DNA of 44,095 nt from Saprospiraceae bacterium. Lineage in GTDB: Bacteria > Bacteroidota > Bacteroidia > Chitinophagales > Saprospiraceae. Made by a program: the position numbers and the translations under genes. The stretch covers positions 1 through 44,095 of the forward strand of contig JAHDFB010000024.1 in the NCBI GenBank assembly GCA_020628475.1. Direction: 5' to 3'. The notes beneath the pieces were generated by a model that saw only the letters and a program-made list of their open reading frames with translations, was not told the DNA's origin and did not search any database. Positions 42,484-44,095 of this stretch are shown one piece after another (the first letter of the stretch is position 1; the number at the start of each line of letters is the position of its first letter).

Positions 42484-43722
42484 ATGACAGATACAAAACA
42501 TTCTTGGGTCGAAATACCTGAAGGAAGTGATTTTACGATGTACAATTTCCCATTTGGCATTGCACAATATCAAGAACATGCCTATGTGGTTTCAAGATTG
42601 GGGGATCAGATCATTATTCTTGCACATTTGAATAAAACTTCTTGTTTTGAAGGGCTTGGGTTATCCGATGATGTGCTTATAAGTAGGTCGTTAAATGATT
42701 TTATTGCTTTGGGCAAAGGGATTACCGTTCCCGTTCGAGAAAGAATGATTTCTTATTTTGGGACTGCGTCCAACGATCAATCTTCAGAATGCTTAGTACC
42801 GGCGAATGAAGTATCTATGTTATTACCTGTTGAAATCAAAGATTACACCGATTTCTACTCTAGCAGACAACATGCGACAAATATTGGAACGATGTTTCGT
42901 GATCCGGCTAATGCCTTACTTCCGAATTGGTTGCATTTGCCGGTAGGATATCATGGTAGAGCTTCATCTATCGTAGTATCTGGAACGGATATTCATCGAC
43001 CTAAAGGACAGCAAAAACCAGCGGATGCACCTCCGGTTTTTGGTTCAAGTAAACTACTCGATTTTGAATTGGAAATGGGTTTCATAGTCGGTAAAGCTAC
43101 CGAATTAGGGGATTCGGTTGATGTTAATAAGGCAGAAGATTACATTTTTGGACTGGCCCTATTCAATGATTGGTCCGCGCGAGATATTCAAAAATGGGAA
43201 TATGTACCTTTAGGACCATTTTTAGGAAAAAACTTTGCCTCCACTTTATCACCTTGGATCATTACCCTCGAGGCATTGGAACCTTTCCGTATTCCATCGC
43301 CTATGCAAGAACCTGAGGTGTTGGATTATTTGAAATCATCTAATACCAATATGCATTATGATATCGAATTGTATGTGGATATTGAAACGCCCAATGGGGA
43401 TGTAAACACCATTAGTACTTCAAATTTTCAATATATGTATTGGAGTATGTGTCAACAATTAGCTCATCACACGGTGAACGGATGTAATATTAATGTTGGT
43501 GATTTATACGCTTCTGGTACGATCAGCGGAAATGAACCTGGCAGTTATGGTTCGATGCTAGAACTGAGTTGGCGAGGAACAAAGCCACTAAAAATGAAGG
43601 ATGGCACAGAACGAAAATTTATTCAGGATGAAGATACTTTGTGTCTTCGTGGAAAATGTGAGAAGGGAAATATTCGACTTGGTTTTGGTGATTGTAAAGG
43701 TAAACTGCTTCCTGCCAAATAA
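42484..43722 (+). CDS. fahA: Fumarylacetoacetase
   Basis: A 412-residue cytosolic enzyme, close to the length of the mammalian enzyme. It hydrolyses fumarylacetoacetate to fumarate and acetoacetate, the last step of tyrosine degradation. The N-terminal SH3-like domain has SDFTMYNFPFGIAQYQ. The catalytic domain has the characteristic DYTDFYSSRQHATNIGTMFR (catalytic His, metal ligands), GYHGRASSIVVSGT, FELEMGFIVGK, NDWSARDIQKWEYVPLGPFLGKNF and the C-terminal GDLYASGTISG. Neighbouring tyrosine-pathway genes (homogentisate dioxygenase, hydroxyphenylpyruvate dioxygenase) are not in this window. Confidence 0.96.
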   Translation: MTDTKHSWVEIPEGSDFTMYNFPFGIAQYQEHAYVVSRLGDQIIILAHLNKTSCFEGLGLSDDVLISRSLNDFIALGKGITVPVRERMISYFGTASNDQSSECLVPANEVSMLLPVEIKDYTDFYSSRQHATNIGTMFRDPANALLPNWLHLPVGYHGRASSIVVSGTDIHRPKGQQKPADAPPVFGSSKLLDFELEMGFIVGKATELGDSVDVNKAEDYIFGLALFNDWSARDIQKWEYVPLGPFLGKNFASTLSPWIITLEALEPFRIPSPMQEPEVLDYLKSSNTNMHYDIELYVDIETPNGDVNTISTSNFQYMYWSMCQQLAHHTVNGCNINVGDLYASGTISGNEPGSYGSMLELSWRGTKPLKMKDGTERKFIQDEDTLCLRGKCEKGNIRLGFGDCKGKLLPAK

Positions 43723-43756
43723 TATAATGCATCGCTACAAAGAGTGATCGTTTTAG

Positions 43757-43883
43757 GATAGGGATAAGAAGGACAGCCTGAAAGGCTGGTCTGCCTGCGA
43801 TTTACAGCAGGTAGACGGAGCTTGGCGAACTCCTGGCATAGCCCGGAATCGTATTTTCCTTCTAGGAAATACGATTATCCCCC
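43757..43883 (+). repeat. Structured dispersed repeat, copy B (possible ncRNA)
   Basis: It shares with copy A (13696-13799) the block GATAGGGATAAGAAG (43757-43771) and the series CGGAGC, 3 bases, GCGAAC, 2 bases, CTGGCATAGCC (43816-43843). Predicted helices: closing stem GGGATAA (43761-43767) with TTATCCC (43875-43881); CAGCC/GGCTG (43774-43788); CTGCCTGC/GCAGGTAG (43791-43814, one G-T); GGAG/CTCC (43817-43833); AATCGTATTT/AAATACGATT (43847-43876). The last stem and the closing stem compete for two bases. It sits between the fahA stop and the convergent partial gene. No long T-run follows, so it is not simply a terminator. Confidence 0.75.
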
Positions 43884-43966
43884 TTATACTATAGTCAGTC
43901 TTTTATATAAAAAAATGAAAGTGAAATTCTCCTCGGGTATTAACTTCGAGAGCAGGAGCTGGAATT

Positions 43967-44095
43967 TTAAATATGTTGATAATATCCAAGACTGAATTCA
44001 GAAAAGGAGATTTGGTTCGTATCTTCCACAATATCAGGAGATAGATAAAATGAACTGTATCGATGATAGCTTTCATCTAAAAAAAACACCATTTT
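43967..44095 (-). CDS. Partial gene, 3' end only
   Basis: The minus strand is open from the window edge for 42 codons to a TAA at 43967-43969, ending SFSEFSLGYYQHI. The reading is acidic-aromatic with normal codon use (KMVFFLDESYHRYSSFYLSP). It probably is the C-terminus of a protein that continues beyond 44095, though it could also be a short chance frame or a 41-residue peptide starting at the ATG at the edge. No family can be named. Confidence 0.45.
   Translation of the reverse strand, partial: KMVFFLDESYHRYSSFYLSPDIVEDTNQISFSEFSLGYYQHI

Overview
This window reads as chromosomal DNA of a Bacteroidota bacterium, most like the Saprospiria/Saprospiraceae or a related environmental lineage. 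The evidence is low GC, two proteins ending in type IX secretion (T9SS) type A sorting domains, SdrD-B-like surface repeats, DUF5777 and LVIVD proteins, a TPR/DUF4292/EnvC-like cluster, weak Shine-Dalgarno sites, and several TAnnTTTG boxes (the Bacteroidota -7 element) upstream of genes. The lineage below phylum is inference. I found no tRNA, rRNA, CRISPR array, phage module or transposase. The window is mostly ordinary core and envelope genes.

Layout. 0.2-5 kb: a giant ten-repeat T9SS surface protein ending at a strong bidirectional terminator, followed by a bacilliredoxin on the opposite strand. 5.7-8 kb: a haem-lipoprotein, a DUF5777 beta-barrel and a di-haem cytochrome c, all plus strand. 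8-13.6 kb (minus): an M1-like metalloprotease, an orphan peptide-type solute-binding lipoprotein and a large acyl-CoA dehydrogenase/oxidase. 13.6-14 kb: a gene-free gap with structured repeat copy A. 14-16.4 kb: two LVIVD surface proteins, a terminator, and an outer-membrane-type protein with an extraordinary Lys/Arg tail. 16.5-21.1 kb: a tightly packed cluster (TPR protein, DUF4292 lipoprotein, EnvC-like degenerate M23 protein, HflX). 21.1-25.6 kb: ferredoxin-NADP reductase-type flavoprotein, SPOR-like protein, unknown exported protein, Bcp peroxiredoxin and an intact M23 peptidase. 25.7-29 kb: EamA transporter, cohesin-like T9SS protein, phosphoglucose/phosphomannose isomerase. 29.1-35.6 kb (minus): two small barrel-like proteins, an SRPBCC-like protein, a PLP transsulfuration enzyme, GyrB and a TlpA-type lipoprotein. 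35.8-38.9 kb: a lipoprotein converging on a four-gene minus operon (polysaccharide deacetylase, YkgJ-type Cys-cluster protein, gamma-carbonic anhydrase, low-Mr phosphatase). 39.2-43.7 kb: RadC, an M14 carboxypeptidase and fumarylacetoacetase. The end holds structured repeat copy B and the 3' end of a further minus-strand gene.

Themes. Much of the content concerns the cell envelope: T9SS cargo, lipoproteins, barrels, cell-wall M23 proteins and exported cytochromes. Redox and thiol defence genes (bacilliredoxin, Bcp, TlpA-like, ferredoxin reductase) and catabolism of peptides, fatty acids and tyrosine are scattered among them.

The most novel-looking signal is non-coding. Two intergenic elements 30 kb apart (about 13696-13799 and 43757-43883) share sequence blocks at identical internal spacing, while the helices between the blocks differ completely in sequence but still fold. 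That is the pattern of a structured RNA or structured dispersed repeat. A second, smaller signal is a pair of intercistronic hairpins (6974 and 15393) with the same size and loop and one compensatory base-pair change.
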